A stretch of DNA of 49,488 nt, from positions 1 through 49,488 of the forward strand of contig NZ_CAJAXH010000285.1 in the NCBI RefSeq assembly GCF_903946935.1, in the 5' to 3' direction. The translations under genes were made by a program, and so were the position numbers. A model generated the notes under the pieces. The model saw nothing but the letters and a program-made list of their open reading frames with translations, was not told the origin of the DNA and did not search any database. Shown piece after piece: positions 34,258-43,206 of this stretch (positions within the stretch are counted from its first letter, which is position 1; each line of letters begins with the position of its first letter). The stretch is from an uncultured Thiodictyon sp. Lineage in GTDB: Bacteria; Pseudomonadota; Gammaproteobacteria; Chromatiales; Chromatiaceae.

Positions 34258-35037
34258 ATGCTCAACATCCGCCCCATCCCCGCCTTCGACGACAACTACA
34301 TCTGGCTCCTGACCGAGCCGCCCGGCCGCGACGCCGTGGTCGTGGACCCGGGCGATGCGGACCCGGTCTTGGCGGCCCTGGCGGCCGAGGGATTGCGACT
34401 GCGCGCCATGCTGGTGACCCATCACCACGGGGATCACGTGGGCGGGCTCGGTGAATTGGCGCTGGCCTTCCCGGGCGTGACGATCATCGGCCCACACGAC
34501 CCACACATCCGCGGCCTGACCCAGCGGGTCGGGGAGGGGGAGGTGGTCGCGCCCCCGGGGCTTGCCAGTCGCTTCACGGCCTGGGAGGTCCCGGGGCATA
34601 CCACGACCCATATCGCCTTTTTGGGCGAGGGCGTGCTGTTCTGCGGGGACACCCTGTTTGCTGCCGGCTGCGGGCGGGTCTTCGGCGATACCCCGCAACG
34701 CCTGTCCGCCTCCCTGCGACGCATTGCGGCCCTGGACCCGGCGACGCGGCTCTACTGCGCCCACGAATACACCCTGGCCAACCTGGGCTTCGCCCGCTGG
34801 GTGGAGCCGGACAACCCGGCGGTGATTGAGCGTGAGCGGGCGGTGGCGGCCAGCCGCGCCCAGGGCCTGCCGACGGTCCCGTCCACGCTGGCGGAGGAGC
34901 TCGCCACCAACCCCTTCCTGCGTACCGGCGAGCCCCAGGTCATCGCCGCCGCCGAGCGCTTTGTGGGGCATCCACTCCAGGGGCACGCGGCGGTCTTTAC
35001 TGCGCTGCGACACTGGAAGGACTCGAAATATGACTGA
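34258..35037 (+). CDS. gloB: Hydroxyacylglutathione hydrolase (glyoxalase II)
   Basis: 259 aa, the usual length. It hydrolyses S-lactoylglutathione to D-lactate and glutathione, the second step of methylglyoxal detoxification. The metallo-beta-lactamase signature THHHGDHVGG binds two metals, with further ligands in GHTTTHIAF and GDTLF. The C-terminal glutathione-binding region (CAHEYTLANLGFA and NPFLR) is present. The opening MLNIRPIPAFDDNYIWLL is characteristic of GloB. It follows the nuclease gene closely and precedes a hairpin at 35053. Confidence 0.96.
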   Translation: MLNIRPIPAFDDNYIWLLTEPPGRDAVVVDPGDADPVLAALAAEGLRLRAMLVTHHHGDHVGGLGELALAFPGVTIIGPHDPHIRGLTQRVGEGEVVAPPGLASRFTAWEVPGHTTTHIAFLGEGVLFCGDTLFAAGCGRVFGDTPQRLSASLRRIAALDPATRLYCAHEYTLANLGFARWVEPDNPAVIERERAVAASRAQGLPTVPSTLAEELATNPFLRTGEPQVIAAAERFVGHPLQGHAAVFTALRHWKDSKYD

Positions 35038-35052
35038 GCCAAAAGCCGAGAT

Positions 35053-35079
35053 TTGCTCACGGCGTCTTGGCGTGAGCAA
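35053..35079 (+). terminator. Candidate terminator after gloB
   Basis: 9-bp arms TTGCTCACG and CGTGAGCAA around a 9-nt loop, 16 nt after the stop, followed by TTT. It separates gloB from the lepA cluster. Confidence 0.5.
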
Positions 35080-35229
35080 TTTCCGGAGTTGGGATGAACG
35101 CTCGGTGCGCCCCGTTTCTGTTATCATGGCGAACTTCTTGCGGTTCCCCTGGGCGGCCTGCAACGCCGCCGCATCCGCGCGCCGCCGCTCCCCGCGATCA
35201 CCTGACGAGACCAGCGACGGTCCATAACG

Positions 35230-37032
35230 ATGACCGACCTCAGCCATATCCGTAATTTTTCGATCATCGCCCACATCGACCATGGCAAGTCGACCATCGC
35301 GGATCGCTTCATCCAGCTCTCCGGGGCACTGACCGCGCGCGAAATGTCGAGCCAGGTCCTCGATTCGATGGACCTGGAGCGCGAGCGCGGGATCACCATC
35401 AAGGCCCAGAGCATCGCCCTGGATTTCAAGTCCAAGGACGGGCGCACCTACCTGCTCAACTTCATCGACACCCCGGGCCATGTGGACTTTTCCTATGAGG
35501 TCTCCCGCTCGCTGGCCGCCTGCGAGGGCGCGCTCCTGGTGGTGGACGCCGCCCAGGGGGTGGAGGCGCAGAGCGTGGCCAACTGCTACACCGCCATCGA
35601 GCAGGGGCTGGAGGTGCTGCCGGTCTTGAACAAGATCGACCTGCCCAATGCCGAGCCGGAGCGGGTGATCAAGGAGATCGAGGAGATCATCGGCATCGAG
35701 GCCGAGGATGCGCTGCGGGTGAGTGCCAAGACCGGCGAGGGTATCCCCGACCTGCTGGAGGCGCTGGTGCAGCGCATACCGCCGCCCAAGGGCGACCGCG
35801 ATGCCCCCCTGCAGGCACTGATCATCGACTCCTGGTTCGATCCCTATGTCGGCGTGGTCTCGCTGGTGCGGGTCATGAACGGCGAGATCCGTCGCCGTGA
35901 CAAGATCGTCATGCTGGCCACCGGGCGTAGCCATTTGGTGGACTCGGTGGGGGTCTTTACCCCCAAGAAGATTGAGCGCCCCAGCCTGGGCCCCGGCGAG
36001 GTCGGCTATCTCATCGCCTCCATCAAAGAAATCGACGGCGCGCCGGTGGGCGACACCATCACCCGGCCCGAGCGCCCGGGGGAGAAGCTCGAGGGGTTCA
36101 AGGAGATGCGCCCGCGGGTCTTCTCGGGGCTCTACCCGGTGGATTCCGATGCCTATGAGGACCTGCGCGAGGCCCTGAGCAAGTTGCGTCTCAACGACGC
36201 CTCGCTCTTTTATGAGCCGGAGGTCTCCCAGGCCCTGGGATTCGGTTTCCGCTGCGGCTTCCTGGGGATGCTCCACATGGAGATCGTCCAGGAGCGGCTG
36301 GAGCGCGAATATGACCTGGACCTGATTACTACGGCACCTACCGTGGTCTATGAGGTGCTGCGGCAGGACGGTGAGCTCATCCGCATCGACAACCCGGCCA
36401 ATCTGCCGGAGCCGAATAAGATCAGCGAGGTCCGGGAGCCCATCATCGAGGCCCACATCCTCACCCCCCAGGATTATCTGGGCAACGTGATGACCCTGTG
36501 CATCGAGAAGCGTGGGGTGCAGAAGCAGATCCAGTATCTGGGCGGCCAGGTGCAGGTGACCTTTGAATTGCCGCTCGCCGAGGTGGTGCTCGATTTCTTC
36601 GACCGCCTCAAGTCGGCGAGTCGCGGCTATGCCTCATTTGAATACGAGCATAAGCGCTTTCAGGCCTCGGACCTGGTGAAGCTCGATGTGCTGATCAACG
36701 GCGACAAGGTGGACTCCCTCTCCACCATCGTGCATCGCGCGATCTCCCAGACCCGCGGCCAGGATATCACGGTGCGGATGAAGGATTTGATCCCGCGGCA
36801 GATGTTTGAGGTGGCCATCCAGGCCGCCATCGGCAGCAAGATCATTGCCCGCACCACGGTCAAGGCCCTGCGCAAGAACGTGTTGGCCAAGTGCTATGGC
36901 GGGGATGTGTCACGCAAGCGCAAACTGCTGGACAAACAGAAGAAGGGTAAGAAGCGCATGAAGCAGGTGGGGCGTGTGGAGATCCCCCAGGAGGCCTTCC
37001 TGGCCGTGTTGCAAGTGGGCAAGGACAATTGA
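35230..37032 (+). CDS. lepA: Elongation factor 4 (ribosome back-translocase)
   Basis: 600 aa, the usual length. It is a translational GTPase that moves stalled ribosomes backward and aids initiation or biogenesis. The G1 motif AHIDHGKST, switch I with the [20 protein letters not shown] segment, G3 DTPGH and G4 NKID are all present. The LepA-specific C-terminal domain ends with the basic [22 protein letters not shown] segment. It heads the cluster lepA-lepB-DUF4845-rnc-era-recO. No strong ribosome binding site is visible. About 190 bp upstream separates it from gloB. Confidence 0.98.
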   Translation: MTDLSHIRNFSIIAHIDHGKSTIADRFIQLSGALTAREMSSQVLDSMDLERERGITIKAQSIALDFKSKDGRTYLLNFIDTPGHVDFSYEVSRSLAACEGALLVVDAAQGVEAQSVANCYTAIEQGLEVLPVLNKIDLPNAEPERVIKEIEEIIGIEAEDALRVSAKTGEGIPDLLEALVQRIPPPKGDRDAPLQALIIDSWFDPYVGVVSLVRVMNGEIRRRDKIVMLATGRSHLVDSVGVFTPKKIERPSLGPGEVGYLIASIKEIDGAPVGDTITRPERPGEKLEGFKEMRPRVFSGLYPVDSDAYEDLREALSKLRLNDASLFYEPEVSQALGFGFRCGFLGMLHMEIVQERLEREYDLDLITTAPTVVYEVLRQDGELIRIDNPANLPEPNKISEVREPIIEAHILTPQDYLGNVMTLCIEKRGVQKQIQYLGGQVQVTFELPLAEVVLDFFDRLKSASRGYASFEYEHKRFQASDLVKLDVLINGDKVDSLSTIVHRAISQTRGQDITVRMKDLIPRQMFEVAIQAAIGSKIIARTTVKALRKNVLAKCYGGDVSRKRKLLDKQKKGKKRMKQVGRVEIPQEAFLAVLQVGKDN

Positions 37033-37096
37033 GGGCAAGGCGGGGACTGGTCGCGGACTGGTTGCGCCTGGCCGGGTTTGAATCTGACTATCTGAG

Positions 37097-37924
37097 ATGT
37101 CCATGAATTTCGATTTTCCGGCCTTTTTGGTGCTGGCCTCCGCCGTGACGGGCGGCATCTGGCTGGTGGATGCGGTGGCCTTTGCGCCACGACGTCGCGC
37201 GGCGCCGGGTGGGGCGGCCGCTGGGCGTGAACCCATGCTCGTCGAGTATGCCCGATCGTTCTTTCCGGTTATCCTCATCGTTCTGTTGTTGCGCTCGTTT
37301 GTGGTCGAGCCCTTCCGTATCCCCTCCAATTCCATGATGCCGACCCTGCTGACCGGTGACTTCATCCTGGTCAATAAGTTCGCCTATGGTCTGCGGCTGC
37401 CGGTCCTCAATACCAAGTTTTTGCCCATCGGGGAGCCGCGGCACGGCGATGTGGTGGTCTTCAAGTATCCGATGGATGGTAAGACCGACTATATCAAGCG
37501 GGTCGTCGGCGTGCCGGGCGACACGATCTTCTATCGGGACAAGACGATCTATCTCAACGGCAAGCCCCAGGGTCAAGTGCCGATCGGGCGCTATACCGGG
37601 GTGGCTTCCGGGGCGGGAATGACCGGCGCTTGGGACGCGGTGGAGACCTTGGACGGCGTCGCGCACCGCCGGTTGGTGGTCGCGGGGCGGCCGGACCTGC
37701 CGCCTGGCTGTGACGTGCTCGCGCAGGGGCCGGTGACGGTGCCGCCTGGGCACTATTTTGTGATGGGCGATAATCGTGACAACAGCAACGATAGCCGTTG
37801 CTGGGGCTTCGTGCCGGAGGGTAATCTGGTTGGCAAGGCCTTTGCCATCTGGATGCATTGGGACGGCGAGCGGGCGGGTTTTCCGCCCATCGCCTGGGAT
37901 CGACTCGGTAACCTGATTCAATAG
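37097..37924 (+). CDS. lepB: Signal peptidase I
   Basis: 275 aa, an inner-membrane serine protease that removes signal peptides from secreted proteins. There are two N-terminal membrane segments (about 8-28 and 53-70). The catalytic Ser79 lies in IPSNSMMPTL and the general base Lys134 in DYIKRVVGVPGD. GDNRDNSNDSRCWG (box E) follows. It starts at an ATG 64 nt after lepA; a second in-frame ATG lies two codons later. It is in the expected position between lepA and rnc. The window encodes several exported proteins that it would process. Confidence 0.97.
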   Translation: MSMNFDFPAFLVLASAVTGGIWLVDAVAFAPRRRAAPGGAAAGREPMLVEYARSFFPVILIVLLLRSFVVEPFRIPSNSMMPTLLTGDFILVNKFAYGLRLPVLNTKFLPIGEPRHGDVVVFKYPMDGKTDYIKRVVGVPGDTIFYRDKTIYLNGKPQGQVPIGRYTGVASGAGMTGAWDAVETLDGVAHRRLVVAGRPDLPPGCDVLAQGPVTVPPGHYFVMGDNRDNSNDSRCWGFVPEGNLVGKAFAIWMHWDGERAGFPPIAWDRLGNLIQ

Positions 37925-37936
37925 GGGGTGATCAAG

Positions 37937-38317
37937 ATGACTAAGATGCCTGCTGTGCAAAAGGGGATGGGGGCGAGCGGCCTGCTGTTCGTCGTACTCG
38001 TGGTCATTTTCGTGATGACCTTGGTCTTTAAGCTGGGCCCGGGCTATATGGGCTTCATGACGGTGCGATCCATTATGAACGAAGTGGCCGCCGCGCCCGA
38101 GCCCTTCCTGGGGGGCAAGGCGGCAGTCCTGAACGCCGTGGAGACCCGCATGAATATCAACGACGTCCGTAACCTCGATCTCAAGTCGTTCACGGTCGCC
38201 AGTGCCGGGGAGGGCACCTACGATCTGGGGGTCAATTATGAGCAGCGGACGCATCTCTTTTTCAACATCGACGCGGTGCTGACCTTCCATCACGCGGTGG
38301 TGGTCAAGGGCCGGTGA
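37937..38317 (+). CDS. DUF4845 single-pass membrane protein
   Basis: 126 aa from the ATG at 37937. AGGGGG (37923-37928) is a fitting ribosome binding site for it and overlaps the upstream in-frame GTG, which is therefore rejected. One membrane segment (about residues 15-35, GLLFVVLVVIFVMTLVF) is followed by a small extracytoplasmic domain. Proteins of this family (DUF4845) commonly sit between lepB and rnc in gammaproteobacteria; their function is unknown. Its stop overlaps the rnc GTG start by 4 nt (GTGA), so the two are translationally coupled. Confidence 0.9.
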   Translation: MTKMPAVQKGMGASGLLFVVLVVIFVMTLVFKLGPGYMGFMTVRSIMNEVAAAPEPFLGGKAAVLNAVETRMNINDVRNLDLKSFTVASAGEGTYDLGVNYEQRTHLFFNIDAVLTFHHAVVVKGR

Positions 38318-39003
38318 CTACCGATAGCCGCCGCCTGGCCCGCGTCCTGGGTCATTCATTCGCCCGCTTGGAGTTGCTCCAGCAGGCCCTGACCCACCGC
38401 AGCGCCGGGGCGGTGAACAACGAGCGGTTGGAGTTTCTCGGCGACGCACTGATCGGCTTTGCCGTCGCCGAGTCCTTGGTTGACCGCTTCCCGCAGGCCG
38501 ACGAGGGAACCCTGAGTCGGATGCGGGCCTCGCTCGTCAAGCGCGAGTCGCTGGCGCAACTTGCCCGCGGCCTGCAACTGGGGGACTATCTGCGCCTGGG
38601 CACCGGTGAACTGCGCACCGGCGGTCACACGCGTGACTCGATCTTGGCGGACGCACTGGAGGCCGTGCTGGGGGCGGTCTATCTGGACGGTGGATTTGCG
38701 CGTGCGCAGACGGTGGTGGCCAACCTTTTCCGTACGCCCCTGGAGCAACTCGATGACGCGCGAGCCAGTAAAGACCCCAAGACCCGTTTGCAGGAGTTCC
38801 TGCAGGCACACCGTCGGCCGATCCCCGACTATGAGGTGCTGACGGTCGGCGGGACCCAGCACGCCCAGAGCTTCACGGTCAGCTGCGTGCTGCCGGACGA
38901 TCGGCGGTACAGCCGCGGTGAGGGCAGCAGTCGGCGGCGCGCCGAACAGGCGGCCGCCGATGCCATGTTGACACAACTCGAAGGACAGGTCGCTCATGGC
39001 TGA
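38314..39003 (+). CDS. rnc: Ribonuclease III
   Basis: 229 aa from a GTG that overlaps the previous stop. It cleaves double-stranded RNA and processes rRNA precursors. The signature NERLEFLGDA (36-45) carries catalytic E40 and D44; the second acidic pair is in DALEAVLGAVYLDGG. A C-terminal double-stranded RNA-binding domain is present (KTRLQEFLQ and SRRRAEQAAADAML). It overlaps era by 8 nt, the normal rnc-era arrangement. Confidence 0.97.
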   Translation: MTTDSRRLARVLGHSFARLELLQQALTHRSAGAVNNERLEFLGDALIGFAVAESLVDRFPQADEGTLSRMRASLVKRESLAQLARGLQLGDYLRLGTGELRTGGHTRDSILADALEAVLGAVYLDGGFARAQTVVANLFRTPLEQLDDARASKDPKTRLQEFLQAHRRPIPDYEVLTVGGTQHAQSFTVSCVLPDDRRYSRGEGSSRRRAEQAAADAMLTQLEGQVAHG

Positions 39004-39898
39004 TCAGACACCGCCGCGCTGCGGCTACGTCACTATCATCGGGCGGCCCAACGTGGGCAAGTCCACCCTGCTCAACCGCATCCTGGGCCAGAAGCTGGCC
39101 ATCACCTCGCATAAGGCACAGACCACCCGGCACGCGATCTTAGGGATCAGGACCCGTCCCGACGGCCAGATCCTGTTTGTCGACACCCCCGGCATCCATC
39201 GCCGGGGCGAGGGTGCGCTCAATCGCTATCTCAATCGCGCGGCCCGCTCGGCGATCGGCGATACCGACCTGGTGCTGCTGGTGGTCGAGGCCCTGCGCTG
39301 GACCGATGAGGATGCCTTGGCCTTGGAGGCCCTGACCACCGCGGGGCTGCCGGCCATTGCAGTGATCAACAAGGTCGACGGGATCCCCGACAAGTCGGTC
39401 CTGCTGCCGCACCTGGAGGGGCTGGCGGCGCGCTACCCGTTCCTCGAACTGATTCCGGTCTCCGCCGCCCGCGGAGACGGGATCGAGGCGCTGGAGCGGG
39501 CAGTGGTCGCCGCCCTGCCCGAGGGTGAATTCCAGTACCCCGAGGATCAGATCACCGATCGCTCGGAACGGTTTTTCGCCGCCGAGCTGCTGCGTGAGCA
39601 ACTGGTGCAGCGCTATGGCGAGGAGTTGCCCTACCGCACGACGGTCGAGATCGAGCGCTTCGAGGCCGTGGACGGGCGCTACCGAATCAATGCACTGATC
39701 TGGGTCGAGCGCCCGGGACAGAAGGCGATCCTGATCGGGAAGGGCGGCGAGGCGATGAAGGCGACCGCCACCCAGGCCCGCCTGGAGATGCAGAAGCTGT
39801 TCGGCTGTTCGGTCCACCTGGAGGTCTGGGTGAAGGTCAAGAAGAGCTGGTCGAGCGACGAGGGCGCGTTGGCCCGTCTGGGGTATCACGACGGGTGA
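38996..39898 (+). CDS. era: GTPase Era
   Basis: 300 aa. It is a GTPase that binds 16S rRNA and is essential for 30S ribosome assembly. G1 is GRPNVGKST (16-24), switch KAQTTRH, G3 DTPGIH and G4 NKVD. The C-terminal KH domain includes GQKAILIGKGGEAMK. The start ATG is inside the end of rnc (8-nt overlap), and its own end overlaps recO by 4 nt. This fits tight coupling of RNA processing and ribosome assembly. Confidence 0.98.
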   Translation: MADQTPPRCGYVTIIGRPNVGKSTLLNRILGQKLAITSHKAQTTRHAILGIRTRPDGQILFVDTPGIHRRGEGALNRYLNRAARSAIGDTDLVLLVVEALRWTDEDALALEALTTAGLPAIAVINKVDGIPDKSVLLPHLEGLAARYPFLELIPVSAARGDGIEALERAVVAALPEGEFQYPEDQITDRSERFFAAELLREQLVQRYGEELPYRTTVEIERFEAVDGRYRINALIWVERPGQKAILIGKGGEAMKATATQARLEMQKLFGCSVHLEVWVKVKKSWSSDEGALARLGYHDG

Positions 39899-40617
39899 GC
39901 GGTGCCGGCGGTCTGCTCCGGGCCTTGGTGCTGCATCGGCGGGACTATGGCAATACCAGCCTCCTGGTCGAGCTGTTTGCCCAGGGCCAGGGCCGGTTCC
40001 CGGCCATTGCCAAGGGTGCGCGCCGGGGGCGCCGCCCGACGAGCGCCCTCCTGCAACCCTTCCAACCGCTTTGGGTGGGGGTGGTGGGGCGTGGCGAGGT
40101 GCTGACCCTGACCCGGGTCGAGGCGGCGGCACGCCCCTTCGACCTCGGCGGGCCGGCACTGCCCTGTGCCTTCTATCTGAACGAGCTCCTGATGCGCCTG
40201 CTCGGCCGCCATGATCCCCAGGCCCCGATCTTTGCCTTCTATCACGCCGCCCTCGGCGAGTTGGCCGCCGGCGCGCACCTGGACTCGGTCCTGCGACAGT
40301 TCGAACTGCGCCTGCTGGAGGGTTTGGGTTATGCCCCGTCACTGGATTTGGTGGTGGATGGGGGTACCCCGGTGGCGCCCGACCGTCACTATCTGGTCGA
40401 GCCTGGGCGCGGCACCCGAGCGGCCCCGGCCGCGGCTGCGGGGGAGCGGGTCTCGGGCGCGACCCTGCTGGCGCTGGCCCGCGGGGAGGCGCTTGCGCCC
40501 GCTCAAGCCCGCGAGGCGCGCGCCCTGTTTCGACGCCTGCTCCAACCCCATCTTGGTCCCAAGCCGCTGAAGAGCCGGGAACTGTTCCGGCAGTGGCGGG
40601 GTGGGCGCCAGGAATGA
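39895..40617 (+). CDS. recO: DNA repair protein RecO
   Basis: 240 aa from a GTG overlapping the era stop. RecO loads RecA onto SSB-coated single-stranded DNA with RecR. The N-terminal OB fold (ALVLHRRDYGNTSLLVELF) and the ARRGRRPTSALLQPF segment are typical, followed by a helical domain (CAFYLNELLMRLLGRHDP). The zinc-finger cysteines found in some RecO proteins are absent, as in many proteobacteria. It is the last member of the tightly overlapping part of the cluster. A 286-bp spacer full of repeats separates it from pdxJ. Confidence 0.94.
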   Translation: MSGAGGLLRALVLHRRDYGNTSLLVELFAQGQGRFPAIAKGARRGRRPTSALLQPFQPLWVGVVGRGEVLTLTRVEAAARPFDLGGPALPCAFYLNELLMRLLGRHDPQAPIFAFYHAALGELAAGAHLDSVLRQFELRLLEGLGYAPSLDLVVDGGTPVAPDRHYLVEPGRGTRAAPAAAAGERVSGATLLALARGEALAPAQAREARALFRRLLQPHLGPKPLKSRELFRQWRGGRQE

Positions 40618-40903
40618 TCTCACGCCAAGAGGCCAAGCAAGACGACTCAACCCAGATTTCTCAAGAGTCTCACGCCAAGGCGCCAAGACGCCAAGAAACC
40701 AGTCGATGAGTCGATAACCCTAAGAAAGAGCAGTTCTCACGCCAAGACGCCAAGCTCGCCAAGGGTTTTCAATGCGTTATCGCCGCTTGCTGACTCACCC
40801 GTCGGGTGATTCGGATGTTGTCCAGATGCTCTTGATTTTTCTTGGCGTCTTGGCGCCTTGGCGTGATAAATTTCTTTCTTAATATATGCATTAAGGATAT
40901 CCC
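40618..40903. repeat. recO-pdxJ spacer with arm-core-arm element B and solo arms
   Basis: Element B spans about 40722-40880, with a left arm at 40737-40763, a right arm at 40841-40866 and the core TTTTCAATGCGTTATCGCC plus the hairpin TCACCCG-T-CGGGTGA. Two extra left-type arms precede it, at 40619 and 40670-40695. The second of these is a 26/26 reverse-complement match to the right arm. The spacer holds no gene. Confidence 0.8.
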
Positions 40904-41674
40904 ATGAGCACCATAGCATCGCCCGAGGTCCTGCTCGGGGTCAATATCGATCATGTCTGCACCATCCGGCAGGCGCGGGGTACCCGCTATCCGGAGCCGA
41001 TCCAGGCCGCCCTGGTGGCGGAGCAGGCGGGGGCGGACCTGATCACCCTGCACCTGCGCGAGGACCGTCGGCACATCCAGGATCGGGACGTGGAGCTGCT
41101 GCGCGACATCCTGGTGACCCGCATGAATCTGGAGATGGCCGCCACGGCGGAGATGGGCCGCATCGCCGCGCGGCTGTGTCCGCCGGACTGCTGTCTGGTG
41201 CCCGAGCGGCGCGCCGAGCTGACGACTGAGGGCGGGCTCGATGTGGCCGGTCGTCAGGCCGAACTCACTGATTTCTGTGCCATGCTGGCGCAGGCCGGGG
41301 TGCGGGTGTCGCTCTTCATCGACCCCGATCCGGTGCAACTTCAGGCCGCCCGCGCGGTCGGTGCGCCGGTGGTGGAGATCCACACCGGCCGCTATGCCGA
41401 CGCCCAGGTCCCGGCGCAGCAGGCGCTGGAGTTGGAGCGCATCCGTCACGCGGTCGCCGTGGGCTTGGAACTCGGGCTCCAGGTCAATGCCGGGCATGGG
41501 CTCGACTACCACAACGTCAAGGCGGTCGCGGCCATCCCTGGGATACGGGAGCTCAACATCGGTCACGCCATCGTCGCCCGCGCGCTGTTCTGCGGGTTGG
41601 ACCAGGCGGTGCGCGACATGAAGCGGGTCATCGACGCCGCGGTGGCGCGGCCGGGGTCAATCCACCAAGAGTAG
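40904..41674 (+). CDS. pdxJ: Pyridoxine 5'-phosphate synthase
   Basis: 256 aa. It condenses 1-deoxyxylulose-5-phosphate with 3-amino-2-oxopropyl phosphate, the last ring-forming step of vitamin B6 synthesis. [16 protein letters not shown] near the N-terminus, [48 protein letters not shown] and [12 protein letters not shown] are all family landmarks of the TIM barrel. It is in the usual place after recO, but here a repeat-filled spacer has been inserted between them. Its stop codon lies in a GTAGGGTCCGC motif. Confidence 0.97.
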   Translation: MSTIASPEVLLGVNIDHVCTIRQARGTRYPEPIQAALVAEQAGADLITLHLREDRRHIQDRDVELLRDILVTRMNLEMAATAEMGRIAARLCPPDCCLVPERRAELTTEGGLDVAGRQAELTDFCAMLAQAGVRVSLFIDPDPVQLQAARAVGAPVVEIHTGRYADAQVPAQQALELERIRHAVAVGLELGLQVNAGHGLDYHNVKAVAAIPGIRELNIGHAIVARALFCGLDQAVRDMKRVIDAAVARPGSIHQE

Positions 41675-41705
41675 GGTCCGCAAATGAACGCGAATGAACG
41701 CAAAT
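41671..41705. repeat. Half hairpin plus AATGAACGC tandem units
   Basis: GTAGGGTCCGC, half of the hairpin at 1287 and 32870, runs into three AATGAACGC-like units (AAATGAACGC, GAATGAACGC, AAAT). No matching inverted arm was found nearby, so it looks like a solitary arm of a dispersed element. Confidence 0.5.
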
Positions 41706-41783
41706 AGGGGAATGGCTTGTCGGATCGGCATTCGGGTTCATGGCCGATTCAGACCCACCTAAACACACCTGATGGACTGACCC

Positions 41784-42992
41784 ATGCCTTCCAACACCTT
41801 GACACTGGTCCTCGCCGCCAACCGCGGCACCGGACTCGAGCCGCTGACCATCGATCGCCCCAAGGCCGCCGTCCCCTTCGGCGGTATGTTCCGGGTCATC
41901 GACTTTACCCTGGCCAACTGTCTGCACTCGGGTCTTCGCCAGGTGCTGGTGCTCACCCAGTACAAGAGCCATTCGCTGCACAAGCACCTGCGCGACGGCT
42001 GGTCGATCTTCAATCCGGAGTTTCGCGAGTTCATCACCGCCGTGCCGCCGCAGCAGCGCGAGGGCCTCAACTGGTATGGTGGTCCATTCGATGCCATCCG
42101 GCAGAACCGCTACCTGGTGGAGCGCAGCGCCGCCAGTCAGGTGCTGGTGCTGGTGGGCGAGGCCATCTATCGCATGGACTACGCCGAGTTGATCCGCGCC
42201 CACCGCGAGTCCGGCGCCCAGGTGACCTTGGCGGTGCGTGGCGTCCGTGAGCCGGGGTCCGGCGTGCAACCCCTGGTGGGACTGGGCGCGGACGGGCGGG
42301 TTCTGGCGTTGTCACCGGCCCCGGTGGACGGTGTCCCGGGTGACTTGGACGAGCCGCTGTCCACCATGGGTGTCTACTGCTTCGACAAGTCCTGGCTGCT
42401 CGCCGCCCTGGACCCCGCCCGGGAAGGGCCGGACGAGGACCTGGGGTTGGACCTCATCGCCCCGTTGCTCGGCGCGGTGAATGCGTGCGGCTACCGCTTC
42501 GGCGGCGCGCGGGGCCGGGTGACGCCGGACCGCTACTGGTGTGACCTCGCCTCGATCGACGCCTACTACCAGGCGAACATGGGCCTGCTGCGGGCCGATC
42601 CACCGCTCGACCTCTATCAGGCCGACTGGAATATCCGGACCTATCAGGGCCAATACCCGCCGGCACGTACCGTGCCCGGGGCGGCCAGCGGCACCGAGGG
42701 GATCTTCGTGAACTCGATGCTCTCCGCCGGTACCGTGATCAGCGGCGGCGGGGTCAACCACTCGATCCTGTTCCCGCGGGTGCGGGTGCATGACGGCGCC
42801 ATCGTGGACTCCTCCATCCTCTTCGACGGGGTGCAGGTCGGGGCCGGTGCCAACCTGCGTAACTGCATCATCGAGAAGGACGTGCAGGTCCCCGCCAAGG
42901 AGCGCATCGGCTTCGAGCACAAGCACGATGTCGAGCGCTTCCCGGTCTCGGCCGAAGGCATCGTGGTGGTGCCCAAGGGGTATCGGTTCTAA
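41784..42992 (+). CDS. GlgC-like protein with eroded ADP-glucose pyrophosphorylase motifs
   Basis: 402 aa, aligned end to end with GlgC (ADP-glucose pyrophosphorylase, which makes ADP-glucose from ATP and glucose-1-phosphate). The fold landmarks are clear: VPFGGMFRVIDFTLANC, the nearly canonical WYGG..DAIRQN, STMGVYCFD, and a left-handed helix C-terminus with NSMLSAGTVISGGGVNHS. However, key sites differ. AANRGTGL (11-18) replaces GGRGTRL, KAAVPFGG replaces KPAVPFGG, and GEAIY (125-129) replaces GDHIY with its catalytic Asp. PAP (178-180) replaces EKP with its glucose-1-phosphate-binding Lys, and GPFDA replaces GTADA. It may be a regulatory, inactive subunit, like GlgD or plant large subunits, or have a new substrate. 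No other glg gene is adjacent; glgA is at 7010. Confidence 0.85.
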   Translation: MPSNTLTLVLAANRGTGLEPLTIDRPKAAVPFGGMFRVIDFTLANCLHSGLRQVLVLTQYKSHSLHKHLRDGWSIFNPEFREFITAVPPQQREGLNWYGGPFDAIRQNRYLVERSAASQVLVLVGEAIYRMDYAELIRAHRESGAQVTLAVRGVREPGSGVQPLVGLGADGRVLALSPAPVDGVPGDLDEPLSTMGVYCFDKSWLLAALDPAREGPDEDLGLDLIAPLLGAVNACGYRFGGARGRVTPDRYWCDLASIDAYYQANMGLLRADPPLDLYQADWNIRTYQGQYPPARTVPGAASGTEGIFVNSMLSAGTVISGGGVNHSILFPRVRVHDGAIVDSSILFDGVQVGAGANLRNCIIEKDVQVPAKERIGFEHKHDVERFPVSAEGIVVVPKGYRF

Positions 42993-43028
42993 CCGGAGCG
43001 GGGGCGTCCCGCCCCGACTCTTAATCCT

Positions 43029-43180
43029 AGAAAGAGCAGATGCACCACAAAGACACGAAGGACACAAATAATTTCAATGCGTTAAGGCGAAATATTTCAT
43101 CACCGGCAAGGTGATTCGCATCATGACATTAACCCGTTGTCTTTCGTTGTGATCTTTGTGCCTTTGTGGTGCGAACTGCC
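43029..43180 (+). repeat. Non-coding arm-core-arm element C
   Basis: Arms built of CACAAAG/CACGAAG units (43042-43068 and 43146-43172) are inverted to each other. The core, ATTTCAATGCGTTAAGGCG followed by ATCACC-GGCAA-GGTGATTCG, aligns with element B at 40722 although the arms are quite different. The flanks share AGAAAGAGCAG. It fills the spacer between the GlgC-like gene and the ATPase gene. Confidence 0.75.
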
Positions 43181-43206
43181 GAATTTAGGTTAATCCAATA
43201 CCGCGC

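Noticed and set aside
34252-36456. A 734-codon minus-strand frame opposite gloB and lepA
   Set aside because: It spans two well-identified genes and their spacer; the high GC content keeps antisense frames open. No start signal or family content.
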